From Corynebacterium appendicis CIP 107643 (lineage in GTDB: Bacteria; Actinomycetota; Actinomycetes; Mycobacteriales; Mycobacteriaceae), in contig NZ_CP046976.1 in assembly GCF_030408415.1 (NCBI RefSeq), positions 434,001 through 498,000 of the forward strand: 64,000 bases of DNA, in the 5' to 3' direction. The translations under genes were made by a program, and so were the position numbers. Under the pieces are notes generated by a model. It searched no databases and was not told the origin of the DNA. It was given only the letters and a program-made list of their open reading frames with translations. Below, one piece after another: positions 63,767 to 64,000 of this stretch; within the stretch, counting starts at the first letter, position 1, and the number at the start of each line of letters is the position of its first letter.

Positions 63767-64000
63767 TTACGCGGAGACGCGCTGGCGGTTGCGCTGCTTG
63801 TTGCGGCGCTTGAGGGCGCGGCGCTCCTCCTCGGACAGGCCGCCCCAGACGCCGGCGTCCTGGCCGGTCTCCAGAGCCCACTTCAGGCACTGGGAGGTGA
63901 CGGGGCAGCGGTGGCACACAAGCTTGGCCTGTGCGATCTGGGACAGTGCGGGGCCGGAGTTACCGACCGGGAAGAACAGTTCGGGGTCTTCGTCGCGGCA
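63767..64000 (-). CDS. whcE: WhiB-family iron-sulfur regulator (WhiB1/WhcE type), 5' part missing
   Basis: 77 residues visible to the stop at 63767; the N-terminus lies beyond the window. Cysteines: CRDEDPELFFPVGNSGPA, then VCHRCPVTSQC; the GVWGG turn (AGVWGGLSEEERRALKRR) and basic RNKQRNRQRV tail. Position next to sigH-rshA matches WhcE of C. glutamicum, whose expression depends on SigH. Confidence 0.9.
   Translation of the reverse strand, partial: CRDEDPELFFPVGNSGPALSQIAQAKLVCHRCPVTSQCLKWALETGQDAGVWGGLSEEERRALKRRNKQRNRQRVSA

Overview
The window is chromosomal DNA of a high-G+C actinobacterium, almost certainly a Corynebacterium. The evidence is the gene set and its order: accD-accE-maf, birA-PH protein-purK-purE, wbbL-manC-whcD-DUF3499-manB-TobH-manA, ahcY-tmk-mtrA-mtrB-lpqB-comF-hpf-secA, and rsgA-aroA with sigH-rshA-bL37-whcE. 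Together these encode the mycolate/arabinogalactan envelope supply, the MtrAB two-component system, two WhiB proteins and SigH. No rRNA, tRNA or CRISPR array was seen.

Layout. 1-9.3 kb is core: a BCCT transporter (cut by the window edge), a DUF4282 membrane protein, a CPA1 Na+/H+ antiporter, DUF3253 and DoxX-like genes, maf, the acyl-CoA carboxylase beta and epsilon subunits, an LppP/LprE-type lipoprotein and a serine-type HAAAP permease. 9.4-27.1 kb is an accessory island. It holds two nearly identical IS256-family elements in direct orientation (10.0-11.4 and 21.6-23.1 kb), an IS3-family element sitting inside an HNH-like gene, decayed resolvase, CadD and IS3 fragments, an Abi-like protein, a YfbU-domain protein, an orphan AbiEi antitoxin, ermX with its leader peptide, an AraC/GyrI regulator between 48-bp inverted repeats, a cytidine deaminase-ASCH fusion, a resolvase pseudogene, an unknown gene pair and an arsR/acr3/arsC arsenic operon. 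27.1-28.9 kb returns to core (DUF488, birA, PH protein). 28.9-32.1 kb is a second insertion: an AbiEi/AbiEii toxin-antitoxin module whose toxin is split by another IS3-family element. 32.1-64 kb is core.

How the genes work together. BirA biotinylates the carboxylase whose beta and epsilon subunits lie at 5.2-7.0 kb, which supplies malonyl-CoA. PurK and PurE carry out consecutive purine steps. ManA, ManB and ManC turn fructose-6-P into GDP-mannose for lipoglycans, and WbbL starts the arabinogalactan linker. AhcY recycles S-adenosylhomocysteine. MtrA, MtrB and LpqB form an envelope/division signalling operon. SigH and RshA control the oxidative-stress response, with whcE as the neighbouring WhiB gene. 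The island adds macrolide (ermX) and arsenic resistance plus several defence-type genes, many of them broken by insertion sequences.

Main unusual signals. (1) The 10-mer CTTATCGACG occurs 14 times in the core DNA on both strands and never in the islands. (2) Both IS256 copies share the same frameshift, and only one is flanked by a target duplication. (3) Two genes cut by IS3 elements (HNH-like and AbiEii) can be rejoined exactly in frame. (4) A cytidine deaminase is fused to an ASCH domain of the acetylcytidine-hydrolase type. (5) Two AbiEi antitoxins share an operator-like upstream repeat, while no intact toxin remains.
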